The notes: generated from the letters alone by a model not told the origin. Shown: positions 1-7,702, counted from the first letter of the stretch. The stretch: 11,784 nt of DNA from Candidatus Zixiibacteriota bacterium (GCA_011777135.1 JAABVY010000179.1:1246-13029); one strand, 5' to 3'. A program made the numbers and translations.

Positions 1-139
1 CGAGCAGGAATACGACATGGTTCTCAGATTTGTGGACCAGGATACTTTTACGACAGAGATAATTTTCTACAATCCGGAGATGACCGGCGGAGAAGAGCAG
101 TTTAAGATGCTGGAGGTGGTAAATGCGAGAGTAAAGTAG
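1..139 (+). CDS. 3' end of a DUF1579-like protein (partial)
   Basis: The plus strand is open from the window edge (codons in frame from base 2) to a TAG at 137-139, giving the last 45 residues of a protein that begins outside the window. The tail contains RFVDQDTFTTEIIF and ends KMLEVVNARVK. An acidic 'VD-D-T-' strand, a short loop and a final strand of the form 'K-hydrophobic-E-hydrophobic-x-x-x-R' resemble the C-terminus of DUF1579 proteins, a family of small beta-barrel-like proteins of unknown function. The match is by eye on a short stretch, so the family call is tentative. The gene converges on the minus-strand gene that ends at 244. The 104 bases between them hold only a weak 5-bp inverted repeat (167-179) and no convincing terminator. 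Confidence 0.55.
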   Translation, partial: EQEYDMVLRFVDQDTFTTEIIFYNPEMTGGEEQFKMLEVVNARVK

Positions 140-243
140 AATCGAGTCGGCATGCTGGAAAAAATTCAGTTATGAACTGCTAATGGATGCTGACTATGTG
201 CAATTTTCTTGGTTGTATGAACTAAAGGAAAGGGAGAAACGAT

Positions 244-597
244 TCAGGAGGGTTGGGTACGTCTACGTCTCATTCTGGAGAGCCAGAATGCTATAATGAT
301 GATAACCCAAATCGGCAGAAGGATTGAGACTACCGAGATTGCATGTTTGTCGATTAAACCACTGGGGGTGGGCAGGAGGCCGAGCCTGAACTCATCGCGG
401 GTAACAGTCTGGGTAACTGATCCTTCATCATAGAAACCGGCCTGGGCCAGTGGATCATTCGGATCGATTTCCGCTTCAACTTTCTCGACAACCTGATATT
501 TTGTGTAGTAGTCGCCGCCCGTTGCCTGCCATGTGATCAATACCGCACCTGAAATTACAATCGCGGCTACCAAAATTATTTTTGTTGTCTTGCTCAT
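244..597 (-). CDS. Small two-helix membrane protein, unknown function
   Basis: A 117-residue protein I do not recognise. It has a hydrophobic N-terminal segment (about residues 7-23, after MSKTTK), a polar, rather acidic middle section (about 28-85, with two Tyr pairs and several Asp/Glu), a second hydrophobic segment (about 88-107) and a strongly basic tail with the run RMRRRR. The positive tail and the Lys-containing start suggest both ends face the cytoplasm with the central part outside; the first segment could instead be a signal peptide or anchor. There is no strong ribosome site before the ATG at 597, only a weak AGAG. It lies 24 bases beyond the terminator of the yceI gene, on the same strand, so it needs either read-through or its own promoter; I see no clear promoter in the gap. 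Frame length and the membrane pattern support a real gene. Confidence 0.6.
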   Translation of the reverse strand: MSKTTKIILVAAIVISGAVLITWQATGGDYYTKYQVVEKVEAEIDPNDPLAQAGFYDEGSVTQTVTRDEFRLGLLPTPSGLIDKHAISVVSILLPIWVIIIIAFWLSRMRRRRTQPS

Positions 598-620
598 TTT
601 ATTTCTCTGTTTCTTTTTTG

Positions 621-650
621 AAAAAACCGGCAGGTTTTCAGACCTGCCGG
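621..650 (-). terminator. Rho-independent terminator after the yceI gene
   Basis: A perfect 9-bp GC-rich stem, CCGGCAGGT pairing with ACCTGCCGG (627-635 with 642-650) around a 6-base loop, is followed on the minus strand directly by six T residues (626-621). It lies 24 bases past the stop codon of the yceI-family gene and before the small membrane protein gene, so it should end the yceI transcript. Confidence 0.9.
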
Positions 651-674
651 AATTAATTTTATATTAGTCTCTCA

Positions 675-1376
675 TTACTTTCCTGATGTCGAGACCATCT
701 CGGGAGCTTCCGATTTTGTGCTGCCCATAATACTTATGTCGACTGCGATGGTCTCTCCAACCTTCGCGCCGATAATTTGTGCATTGGCAGGTCCGGTGAT
801 TCCGAAATCTGCAAGGGCCACATCAAAAGAAGTCCGTACTGCAAGAATATCGCCGGGAAGCCTGTTTTTCGTCATCTCGCTCTCAGCCAGGTAAGTGATT
901 CTGCCCGGTACGGAGACCGATTTAGTTTTGCCATTTATAGTCAGGTTTCCGTGAGCGACCACATCATAAGTAACAGCCGCATCAGTCTCTTTGATCAATT
1001 TTACATCAGTAACTTTTTCTATTTTAAAAGTAATATGGGGATTAGCTTCGGCATTCATCCAGTCGGCACTTCGAAGATGCTCGTCACGAAGCGGGATCCC
1101 GGTATTCAGGCTGGCCACAGTAACCACCAGTTCGCCGCTGCCGCCCATCTCGGGATTTTCTGGATTGAACATCAGATGTCCCTTGACATCATTTGTTGTC
1201 CCAACTATATCTTCCAGCGGTGCGGTGCTCTCAAAAGTAACAGCATTTCTTCCGACTGGATCATTAACATAAAAAACCTTGCCTTCCATCTCGCCGGTTT
1301 TACCCTGGGCGAAGATGGAGGTTGTCAGCAGCAAAACCGCTGTCAAACCCATCATAAAAATCTTAAATGTTTTCAT
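675..1376 (-). CDS. yceI: YceI-family periplasmic protein
   Basis: A 233-residue exported protein of the YceI family: lipocalin-like beta barrels, some of which bind polyisoprenoid or other long lipids in the periplasm. The N-terminus MKTFKIFMMG followed by a Leu/Thr-rich core and Ala-Gln near residue 23 is a typical Sec signal peptide. Family hallmarks are the segment around 95-118 (LRDEHLRSADWMNAE, then NPHITF) and HGNLTINGKTKSVSVPG at about 142-158. Length fits the family, with a slightly long tail. The ATG at 1376 is preceded by AGGAG with seven to eight bases of spacing. The gene is followed by a strong terminator and preceded by a 291-base gap from phoU, so it is probably a single-gene unit. 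The lipid ligand cannot be told from sequence. The symbol marks family membership, not proven orthology to the E. coli gene. Confidence 0.93.
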   Translation of the reverse strand: MKTFKIFMMGLTAVLLLTTSIFAQGKTGEMEGKVFYVNDPVGRNAVTFESTAPLEDIVGTTNDVKGHLMFNPENPEMGGSGELVVTVASLNTGIPLRDEHLRSADWMNAEANPHITFKIEKVTDVKLIKETDAAVTYDVVAHGNLTINGKTKSVSVPGRITYLAESEMTKNRLPGDILAVRTSFDVALADFGITGPANAQIIGAKVGETIAVDISIMGSTKSEAPEMVSTSGK

Positions 1377-1432
1377 CAGGTCTCTCCTTTTTTTGTTATT
1401 CGAATTGCTTAAATTTCATTTTTATCGCGGCT

Positions 1433-1444
1433 CAAAAGCTTTTG
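1433..1444. repeat. 12-bp perfect palindrome in the yceI leader
   Basis: CAAAAGCTTTTG is a perfect palindrome about 57 bases upstream of the yceI start. On the minus strand it sits in a run with GAGAGC repeated twice just before it. It could be an operator half-site pair or a small RNA hairpin. With no T-run on the minus strand it is not an obvious terminator. Function unknown. Confidence 0.4.
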
Positions 1445-1483
1445 CTCTCAAGCTCTCATCGGTTATCGAGATAGTAAACAGTA

Positions 1484-1514
1484 ATTAGACAAATATTGTT
1501 CACTTTTTTGTAAA
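1484..1514 (-). promoter_or_regulatory. Candidate yceI promoter with 19-base spacer
   Basis: Reading the minus strand, TTTACA (1514-1509, five of six to the -35 consensus) and TCTAAT (1489-1484, five of six to the -10 consensus) are 19 bases apart, a long spacer of the kind used by MerR-family activated promoters. The predicted start lies about 100 bases ahead of the ATG. The rest of the 291-base gap (1377-1667) is AT-rich. It also holds GTTTACATTAA at 1549-1559 and AATTAGACAA at 1483-1492, both repeated near the B12-MerR gene, and no further gene. Prediction by eye only. Confidence 0.35.
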
Positions 1515-1667
1515 GATTTGAGTTAAATCGTCATAAGTTATTACAATAGTTTACATTAACATTGCTCGGCAAGAAATAGCGGGGTCGATTTCTTTGAATT
1601 GTCGAGGAAAAGAGAAATTTCGAAGCTGGAGATTCCACTTAGATCTGAAAAAATTGATTCCGGTGGA

Positions 1668-2336
1668 TTACTGCTCATCATCGAATGTCTTATGGCGAAC
1701 GATTTCCCCCCGGCAGGTGTAGATGACGTCTTCGGCAATATTAGTGGCAAGGTCGGCGATACGCTCCAGGTTCTTGGATACTGCACGCAGATAGATCATT
1801 GCGTCCAGTGAGCTCATGTCCTTTTTGATATTGTTCTTTACATAGTCATAGATCATGCGGTTCAAATGGTCGACCTCATCATCGTCAACTCTGACCTCCT
1901 GAGCCAGGTCATCATCCAGATTTACCAGAGCATCAAGGCTGTTTTTCAGCATTGCCTGAGTCTTGTCCGTGATAGCCGGAAATTCCGGCGGCATATCAAT
2001 GCGATTCAGGTTTGACATCCTGACGGCCAACTCCGCGATATTGGAGGCCAGATCGCCGATGCGCTCGAGGTCGTTGTTGATTTTCAGAACAGCCACAATA
2101 AAACGCAGGTCAATGGCCACAGGCTGGTGGAGGGCCAGGATTTTAAGACAGTCTTCCTCGATTTCAACTTCCATCCTGTCGATCTCGAGATCGGCCTCAA
2201 TAATGGTTTTAGCCAGATCGGGATTTCTGTCTGTAACCGCTTTAACCGCCTGCCATGCACGTTCCTCGACAATTGCGCCGAGTGAGAGTATGGACTTCTT
2301 CAGGTTCGTGATTTCTCGCTGTAAGTGAACAGACAT
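1668..2336 (-). CDS. phoU: Phosphate signalling protein PhoU
   Basis: A 222-residue cytoplasmic, all-helical protein made of two similar PhoU domains (about residues 5-105 and 120-210). Each carries the metal-binding helix motif: NDLERIGDLASNIAE near 88-102 and KNLERIADLATNIAED near 188-203. PhoU couples the Pst transporter to the PhoR kinase, damping the Pho response when phosphate is plentiful and limiting uptake. Length is normal (E. coli PhoU has about 240 residues). The ATG at 2336 follows the pstB stop by 12 bases with an AGGA ribosome site in the gap, so it is the last gene of the pst operon. No convincing intrinsic terminator is visible after the stop; the sequence 1571-1594 has only an AT-rich 7-bp inverted repeat. 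Confidence 0.96.
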   Translation of the reverse strand: MSVHLQREITNLKKSILSLGAIVEERAWQAVKAVTDRNPDLAKTIIEADLEIDRMEVEIEEDCLKILALHQPVAIDLRFIVAVLKINNDLERIGDLASNIAELAVRMSNLNRIDMPPEFPAITDKTQAMLKNSLDALVNLDDDLAQEVRVDDDEVDHLNRMIYDYVKNNIKKDMSSLDAMIYLRAVSKNLERIADLATNIAEDVIYTCRGEIVRHKTFDDEQ

Positions 2337-2348
2337 TTTATTTTCCTG

Positions 2349-3134
2349 TTAGCCGAAACGGCCGGTTATATAATCTTCGGTTTGTTTGTTGACGGGATTG
2401 GTGAAAATCTGCTTGGTGCCGCCGAATTCAATCAACTTACCTTCAAAGAAGAATGCCGTCCAGTCCGAAATTCTTCCCGCCTGCTGCATATTATGTGTTA
2501 CAATTATAATTGTAAAATCCTTTTTCAGTTCCAGGATCAAATCCTCGATATGTGCCGTTGACTTTGGATCGAGGGCAGAGGCCGGCTCATCAAGGAGCAA
2601 TATCTCGGGGTCAACGGCGAGCGCCCTGGCGATACACAGCCGCTGCTGCTGTCCGCCGGACAGATCGAGAGCATTTTTATCCAGGCGATCCTTGACTTCA
2701 TCCCAAATTGCTGCACGCTTGAGGCTCCGCTCCACTATTTCGGTCAGCTTCACCTTGTCCTTGATCCCATGAATCCGGGGGCCATAGGCGACATTGTCGA
2801 ATATCGATTTTGGAAACGGATTCGATTTCTGGAACACCATCCCGATCTTCCTTCGCAACGATACAACATCCATACCGCTTTTATAAATATCCTGGCCATC
2901 GATTATCACGGTACCAGTTACTCGTGTTCCATGGATAATATCATTCATCCTGTTGAGCGTCCTGAGAAATGTGGACTTGCCGCAGCCCGAGGGACCAATC
3001 AGGGCTGTTACCTGGCGGACAGGAATGTCCATGGAAATGTCGAATAGCGCCTGGACTGTATCATAGTAGAAGCTGAGGTCCTTAACCTCAACGATTACAT
3101 CCTTATGATCAATATTTTTTCCGGAAGCTACCAT
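2349..3134 (-). CDS. pstB: Phosphate ABC transporter ATP-binding protein PstB
   Basis: A 261-residue ABC ATPase that powers phosphate import through PstCA. Visible motifs: Walker A GPSGCGKS (47-54), Q-loop Gln at about 102 in MVFQKSNPFP, signature LSGGQQQR (158-165), Walker B ILLLDEP (178-184) followed by the D-loop SALD, and the switch His in VTHNM (about 214). The NPFP stretch after the Q-loop and the tail (NPVNKQTEDYITGRFG) are characteristic of PstB. The frame is open far upstream to 3806, but the ATG at 3134 is chosen. It overlaps the end of pstA by 7 bases, gives the family's usual length, and everything further upstream merely reads pstA out of frame. It is followed 12 bases later by phoU. 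Confidence 0.97.
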   Translation of the reverse strand: MVASGKNIDHKDVIVEVKDLSFYYDTVQALFDISMDIPVRQVTALIGPSGCGKSTFLRTLNRMNDIIHGTRVTGTVIIDGQDIYKSGMDVVSLRRKIGMVFQKSNPFPKSIFDNVAYGPRIHGIKDKVKLTEIVERSLKRAAIWDEVKDRLDKNALDLSGGQQQRLCIARALAVDPEILLLDEPASALDPKSTAHIEDLILELKKDFTIIIVTHNMQQAGRISDWTAFFFEGKLIEFGGTKQIFTNPVNKQTEDYITGRFG

Positions 3135-3979
3135 TTTGTCTTCTTCCTGTAACGGGAGCGGATCAAGATCGCCACCATATTTACCGCCAGAACCAGGAAT
3201 AGAAGAACCAGTGCCGTGCCGTACTGCATCGGCCTGACCGCCTCCGCGTTCGGATGCTGAGTGGCCAGAACGAAAAGATGATAAGGCAGGGCCATGACCT
3301 GGTCGAAGATCGACGACGGCAGCTTGGGCAGATAAAAAGCTGCCACGGTTAGAAGAATCGGCGCTGTCTCGCCCGCTGCCCGGCCTATGCCCAGGATTGA
3401 CCCGGTCAGCATGCCGGGCACCGCGTAGGGCAGTACGTTTTTGTAAATTGTTTCCCATTTTGTTGCTCCGAGTGCAAGACTTCCTTCTCTCAATGACTGC
3501 GGAACCGCATGCAGGGCCTCCTCGCTGGCCACAATTATGGTCGGCAGGATCATGCATGCCAGTGTCAAGCTGCCGGCTATAACCGAGGCCCCGAATTGAA
3601 AGAATAATACGAAAAGCCCCAGTCCAAAAAGCCCGAATACGATAGAGGGTACACCAGCCAGGGTCACAATTGCCAGACGGATCATGCGTGTAAACCTGCC
3701 TTGCCTGGCATATTCCGAAAGATAAACAGCACTGGCCATGCCCAATGGCAGCGCTACTGCGATTGTGCCGACTACAAGGCAAAAAGTTCCGACTATAGCG
3801 GGCCATATACCTCCCTCGGCGCCACTTTTTCGCGGATATTCAAATAAAAATTCAGGGCTGATAGCACCGATTCCGTTCCAGACAATATCCAGTATGATAT
3901 AGGCGATTATCACAACGATGAAATATGTGAATCCTCTCATCAGCCAGTATATGAATGTCTCGGAACGTCGATTTCTCAC
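3128..3979 (-). CDS. pstA: Phosphate ABC transporter permease PstA
   Basis: A 283-residue inner-membrane permease, one half of the phosphate channel. Hydrophobic segments lie at about 15-33, 60-85, 103-128, 133-150, 187-215 and 252-272, the six-helix pattern of the family. The cytoplasmic coupling loop (EAA-type) is REGSLALGATKWETI at about 164-178, and the conserved charged pair appears in GIGRAAGET (Arg200, Glu204). The ATG at 3979 overlaps the end of pstC by four bases (ATGA), and the end overlaps the pstB start by seven, pointing to translational coupling and matched amounts of the subunits. Confidence 0.96.
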   Translation of the reverse strand: MRNRRSETFIYWLMRGFTYFIVVIIAYIILDIVWNGIGAISPEFLFEYPRKSGAEGGIWPAIVGTFCLVVGTIAVALPLGMASAVYLSEYARQGRFTRMIRLAIVTLAGVPSIVFGLFGLGLFVLFFQFGASVIAGSLTLACMILPTIIVASEEALHAVPQSLREGSLALGATKWETIYKNVLPYAVPGMLTGSILGIGRAAGETAPILLTVAAFYLPKLPSSIFDQVMALPYHLFVLATQHPNAEAVRPMQYGTALVLLFLVLAVNMVAILIRSRYRKKTKW

Positions 3980-4854
3980 TGCCTGCCTCCATACTTGCTG
4001 AAGACCTTCTGCGCAATCATATTCAGGCCGAAAGTTATTATTAACAGCACAATTCCAACCCAGAAGAGTGCCCTGTAATGGTCGCTGCCGAATGGAACCT
4101 CGCCCATCTCGGCTGCAATCGTAGCTGTCATGGTGCGTACCGATTCGAAAGGCGAGAGAGTGAGTATCGCCGCATTTCCCGTAACCATCAGGACCGCCAT
4201 AGTCTCGCCGATCACACGGCCCATGCCCAGCATAACCGCTGCAGTTATACCTGAGATTGAAGCCGGTACGGTAACTTTCCAGATCGTCTGTAATTTGCTG
4301 GCGCCGACGGCATAGGAGGCCTCTTTGTATGTCGAAGGTACACTATTTATGGCATCTTCAGAAATCGAGATAATGGTAGGGATGGCCATCAGGGCCAGGA
4401 GCAGCGCTCCTGTGAGGGCGGTCAGGCCCGATTGTAGCCCAAAGACTGCTTTAAGGAATGGAGCAAGTACGATCAATCCGAAAAAGCCGATTACGACCGA
4501 GGGAATGCCGGCGAGAAGCTCTATGAACGGCTTCAGAAATTCGCGTTCGGATTTTCTGGAAACCTCTGATATATATACTGCTCCTATCACGCCAAATGGT
4601 ATCGCAATTATAGTGGCAAGTATTGTGACAAGGAATGAGCCTGTGATCAGCGGCGCCAATCCATAGGATTCCTGCTGAAAAGAAACCGGCCTCCAGGATG
4701 TGTCGAATAGTTTTGATATGCCCGGATCCTTAATGAATGGTATAGCTTCCTTAAAGAGAAAAAGGAAGATTAAAAGAACGATCAGAATCGCCGTAGACGA
4801 GGCTCCTGTAAATATGAGCTTTGCCGCTTTTTCTTTCCAGGCTTTATTCTTCAT
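3976..4854 (-). CDS. pstC: Phosphate ABC transporter permease PstC
   Basis: A 292-residue inner-membrane permease that pairs with PstA. The first membrane helix is at about 17-34, followed by a polar loop with WRPVS near 54-58, typical of PstC. Further helices lie at about 66-95, 113-135, 143-163, 203-227 and 261-283. The coupling loop KEASYAVGASKLQTIW is at 177-192 and the conserved Arg/Glu pair is in GMGRVIGET (Arg213, Glu217). The ATG directly follows the pstS stop codon with no bases between, so it must rely on a ribosome site within the end of pstS or on coupling. Confidence 0.96.
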   Translation of the reverse strand: MKNKAWKEKAAKLIFTGASSTAILIVLLIFLFLFKEAIPFIKDPGISKLFDTSWRPVSFQQESYGLAPLITGSFLVTILATIIAIPFGVIGAVYISEVSRKSEREFLKPFIELLAGIPSVVIGFFGLIVLAPFLKAVFGLQSGLTALTGALLLALMAIPTIISISEDAINSVPSTYKEASYAVGASKLQTIWKVTVPASISGITAAVMLGMGRVIGETMAVLMVTGNAAILTLSPFESVRTMTATIAAEMGEVPFGSDHYRALFWVGIVLLIITFGLNMIAQKVFSKYGGRQ

Positions 4855-5745
4855 CTAATTAACAGGTACGTAACCCGTCTCCTTGACGATTTGCTGACCC
4901 TCCACAGACATGCAGTAGTTTACAAAATCTGCGATGATCCCTGCAGCCTCACCGTTTGTATATAAATGCAGGGGCCGTGCGATCGAATAAGTGCCATCCA
5001 GAACAGTCTCAACGGAGGGATAAACAGCTTCAGCCTCGGCAGTTTCTTTTACACCGATAACTTTTATTCTGTCAGCGGCTTCATCGGCATAACCGAGGCC
5101 GACATAGCCAATGGCCCATTTATCTTCAGCTGTGGACTGGATGATCGATGAGGTGGCAGGCATTAGCCTGGCCTGATCGGTATAATCTTCTTTATCCAGT
5201 ACATGCTCCTGAAAGAACACATAAGTTCCCGAGCTTGATTCTCTTGAAAGCACGAGGATCGGCTCATCCGGGCCGCCGACCTGACTCCAGTTGGTGTATG
5301 CTCCGGTGTAGATCTTCTTAAGTTGCTCAAGCGAAAGCTCGGAAATGGGATTTTCAGGATTGACGCACACCGCAATACCGTCCAGGGCCACGACATACTC
5401 AACAGGCTGAATGCCTGCTTCTTTTGCAAGTTCCATCTCTTTTGGCTTAATCTCTCTGGAGGCTGCGCAAATATCGGTCGTACCATTTATAAGTGCGGCT
5501 ATGCCGGTTCCTGAACCGCCTCCGGTTACTGCTACATCAATGCCTTCATGGGCATTAATGAATTGTTCCGCCCAGCTGCTCACCAGATGGACCATGGTAT
5601 CAGATCCTTTGATGTTTATGCTGCCAGTTTCTTCTTCAGGAACTTCTTCTTCACCGCCCCCGCATGCGCTTATGAGCATCATGCTCATTAACGCCAATAA
5701 CATTAGCATCAGGTGCGCACTTTTTTTCATGTTTCCCAAAAACAC
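4855..5745 (-). CDS. pstS: Phosphate-binding lipoprotein PstS
   Basis: A 296-residue phosphate-binding protein that delivers phosphate to PstCA. It begins with a signal peptide ending in the lipobox LISAC (Cys28), followed by an acidic Gly/Glu linker, so it should be lipid-anchored and not freely soluble as in E. coli. Phosphate-site signatures are visible: IKGSDTM (46-51), TGGGSGTG (74-81), ASREIK (95-100) and SRESSSGT (167-174). The start is a GTG at 5745, preceded by AAGGAG seven bases upstream. An in-frame ATG at 5730 is 22 bases from that site and would give a protein starting MKKSAH, also with an intact signal peptide. GTG is preferred on spacing. A tandem PHO-box element and a TATAAT lie upstream. 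Confidence 0.96.
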   Translation of the reverse strand: MFLGNMKKSAHLMLMLLALMSMMLISACGGGEEEVPEEETGSINIKGSDTMVHLVSSWAEQFINAHEGIDVAVTGGGSGTGIAALINGTTDICAASREIKPKEMELAKEAGIQPVEYVVALDGIAVCVNPENPISELSLEQLKKIYTGAYTNWSQVGGPDEPILVLSRESSSGTYVFFQEHVLDKEDYTDQARLMPATSSIIQSTAEDKWAIGYVGLGYADEAADRIKVIGVKETAEAEAVYPSVETVLDGTYSIARPLHLYTNGEAAGIIADFVNYCMSVEGQQIVKETGYVPVN

Positions 5746-5752
5746 TGTCGGG

Positions 5753-5759
5753 CTCCTTT
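5753..5759 (-). promoter_or_regulatory. Ribosome site selecting the GTG start of pstS
   Basis: AAAGGAG on the minus strand lies seven bases before GTG (5745) and 22 before the alternative ATG (5730). The spacing favours the GTG start. Confidence 0.7.
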
Positions 5760-5798
5760 CCCCATTGGTATAAAGATTTAAATCTCATGATCTTATTC

Positions 5799-5843
5799 AT
5801 TATATGTTAGGAATATATTAGCATTGTGTTATGTGTTCGTTAG
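5799..5843 (-). promoter_or_regulatory. pstS promoter with four-repeat PHO box
   Basis: On the minus strand four elements CTAAC, ATAAC, CTAAT and CTAAC start at plus-strand positions 5839, 5828, 5817 and 5806, exactly 11 bases apart. One base after the last is a perfect TATAAT (5804-5799). No -35 hexamer is present at the usual distance; the repeats occupy that place. This is the architecture of PhoB/PhoP-activated promoters, where direct repeats of 11-bp periodicity replace the -35. The element resembles the Bacillus PhoP box (TTAACA repeats) more than the enterobacterial TGTCA type. Start of transcription is predicted near 5792, leaving a leader of about 45 bases before the GTG. Confidence 0.8.
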
Positions 5844-5926
5844 AGCTCCTGATCAAGTATTCATAACTGATTGTATTTCAATCTGATATTTAATTTTGTC
5901 AATTCTAACATTTCTCTAAATATAAT

Positions 5927-7702
5927 TTACTCAACCACCGGCAAATGTATTGAGAATGTGCTCCCTTTTCCGGGGATGCTTTCGACTTTGGGATAGCCGC
6001 CATGAGCCTGGGAGATATGCTTGACTATTGCGAGCCCGAGCCCGGTTCCCCCCAGTTTTCTGCTGCGGGCTTTGTCTACGAGATAGAAACGTTCAAACAG
6101 CCGGGGGAGATGCTCTCTGGCAATCCCTGAGCCCCTGTCAGTAACCCTTATAACGACCTCGCCATTTTCTCGGGCTCCGCTTACCCCAATCACGCTTTCC
6201 GGCTCGCTATATTTAATGGCGTTATCGATGAGATTTATGATGGCCTGCTCCAGGAGGGGAGCATTGATTTTGGCACGTATATCTTCGGGACAGCTAATTT
6301 TTATACGGATATTTGATTCCTGAGCTTTCAACTCGCAGACCTGAATAGCAGATTTGAGGACCGCATTCAAGGGCTCGAGCCTTAGTGAAATCTTGGTTCG
6401 CCCGTAATCCTGTTCCATACGTGAGAGTGTCAGTAAGTCCTCGATTATGGCATGCAGGCGGTCTGCCTGACGGGAGATCACCTCCAGAAAGCGTTTCGCA
6501 CTTTCAGGCTCATTCACGGCTCCTTCAAGCAGTGTTTCCACAAAACCCTTTATGGAGGTTACCGGTGTTTTAAGCTCATGAGATACATTGGCGACAAAGT
6601 CTCTTCGAACCGCTTCCAGCCTGTGCAGGCGGGTTACATCATTTAAGACCACCAGCGCTCCAATGCTGTGCCCATGAGCATCGCGGAGCACGGTTCCATG
6701 GACCTGAATATACTTCTCACCTGCGTCCCGCAATACAATTTCTTCTTCCGCCGATTCGCGTGTGGCAAGAACCCGCGCGACGAATCTCTGCAGGTCAATA
6801 TTGCGCACAACCTCGTGCAGGGTTTTACCCTCCGAACTTTCGGCACTTATTCCCAGCAGTTCCCGAGCCGCGCGGTTATGGCCGATGACTCGCTCATCCA
6901 TATCCACAGCCAGCACACCCTCGACCATGCTTGCCAGCACAGCTTCCTGCTCGTTGCGCTGTCTTATGATGGCTTTAATGCGCGTGTCGAGCTCCTCTGC
7001 CATCTGGTTCATCGAGTCGGCCAGCATTCCGAATTCAAGAGAATCATAGACGGGAATTTTCTGCGAAAAATCGCCTGTTGCAAACCTGACCGCACCCCTG
7101 CGAATCTCCTCCAGGGGAACGCTGATTCTCCTGGACATATATAAACTGACAAGAATCATAATTCCGGCAATTACTAAACCACCGATAATGATCTTGGTGT
7201 TAATTGACCAGAGTGCATCACCGATTGAAGCGAGAGATATAGATGTTCGGATGGAGGCAGTTCTGCCTTCCGGAAGATTCATGGGTAGAGCAACATAAAG
7301 CATATCCTGCTTCAGGGTATGGCTGTACCTGATTGATGAACCGGCACCCTCATTTTTGGCCTCTATCACTTCCGGCCTGTCATTGTGATTATCCATAGTA
7401 GCCGGATCTTCTTCTGTGTCGCCCAGTACCTTTCCTGATGGAGCTATCACTGTAATTCTGGTGGATGATTTGTTCCCGAGCGCCTTGCATATCGAATCAA
7501 TTGTAGCGGATTCTGTGTCTATGACAAGCTGACTGAATTTATCTTTGATTAGATAGGTTCGCGCAATAAGGTCATATTTGCTCTGATTAATGAAAAATGA
7601 TTTGTAAGAGGCCGAGGCGAACCATGTTACCGCTATGAGTGAGATCAGCACCATTATTATGAAAGTTGGAAATAATTGCCAGAAAAGGCGCTTGCGCCGC
7701 AT
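5927..7702 (-). CDS. phoR: PhoR-like phosphate sensor histidine kinase
   Basis: A 591-residue membrane histidine kinase that phosphorylates the PhoB-like regulator when phosphate is scarce. Order of domains: membrane helix (about 8-30), an extracytoplasmic sensor of roughly 135 residues, second helix (169-188), HAMP (189-240), PAS (about 250-358), HisKA with the phospho-accepting His375 in NVSHELKTP, and the ATPase domain with N-box Asn494 (NLIDNAIKY), G1 box DRGSGI (522-527), F-box around 536-540 and G2 box GGTGLGL (551-557). The extracytoplasmic domain makes it like Bacillus PhoR/PnpS rather than E. coli PhoR, which lacks one. The ATG at 7702 abuts the regulator's TAA, with an AGGAG inside the end of that gene. 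No terminator separates it from pstS 181 bases downstream, so read-through is possible. The PhoR identity rests on the pst context plus domain order. Confidence 0.92.
   Translation of the reverse strand: MRRKRLFWQLFPTFIIMVLISLIAVTWFASASYKSFFINQSKYDLIARTYLIKDKFSQLVIDTESATIDSICKALGNKSSTRITVIAPSGKVLGDTEEDPATMDNHNDRPEVIEAKNEGAGSSIRYSHTLKQDMLYVALPMNLPEGRTASIRTSISLASIGDALWSINTKIIIGGLVIAGIMILVSLYMSRRISVPLEEIRRGAVRFATGDFSQKIPVYDSLEFGMLADSMNQMAEELDTRIKAIIRQRNEQEAVLASMVEGVLAVDMDERVIGHNRAARELLGISAESSEGKTLHEVVRNIDLQRFVARVLATRESAEEEIVLRDAGEKYIQVHGTVLRDAHGHSIGALVVLNDVTRLHRLEAVRRDFVANVSHELKTPVTSIKGFVETLLEGAVNEPESAKRFLEVISRQADRLHAIIEDLLTLSRMEQDYGRTKISLRLEPLNAVLKSAIQVCELKAQESNIRIKISCPEDIRAKINAPLLEQAIINLIDNAIKYSEPESVIGVSGARENGEVVIRVTDRGSGIAREHLPRLFERFYLVDKARSRKLGGTGLGLAIVKHISQAHGGYPKVESIPGKGSTFSIHLPVVE

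Noticed and set aside
777..1412. Long antisense reading frame opposite the yceI gene (211 codons)
   Set aside because: It lies almost wholly over a clear YceI coding region, has no ribosome site and shows no recognisable domain. It is a compositional shadow.
1462..1488. Possible PHO box upstream of yceI (GTTAT at 1462, ATTAG at 1484)
   Set aside because: The two outer elements are 22 bases apart, but the middle position (1473, AGTAA) does not match and no -10 follows, so it is likely chance.
3135..3806. In-frame upstream extension of pstB to a start at 3806
   Set aside because: This stretch is pstA read in another frame. The translation there is Arg/Ser/Gly-rich without family resemblance, while the ATG at 3134 gives the normal PstB length.
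5862..5890. GATTG/CAATC hairpin between phoR and pstS as a terminator
   Set aside because: Only a 5-bp AT-rich stem with no T-run on the minus strand. It does not support termination.
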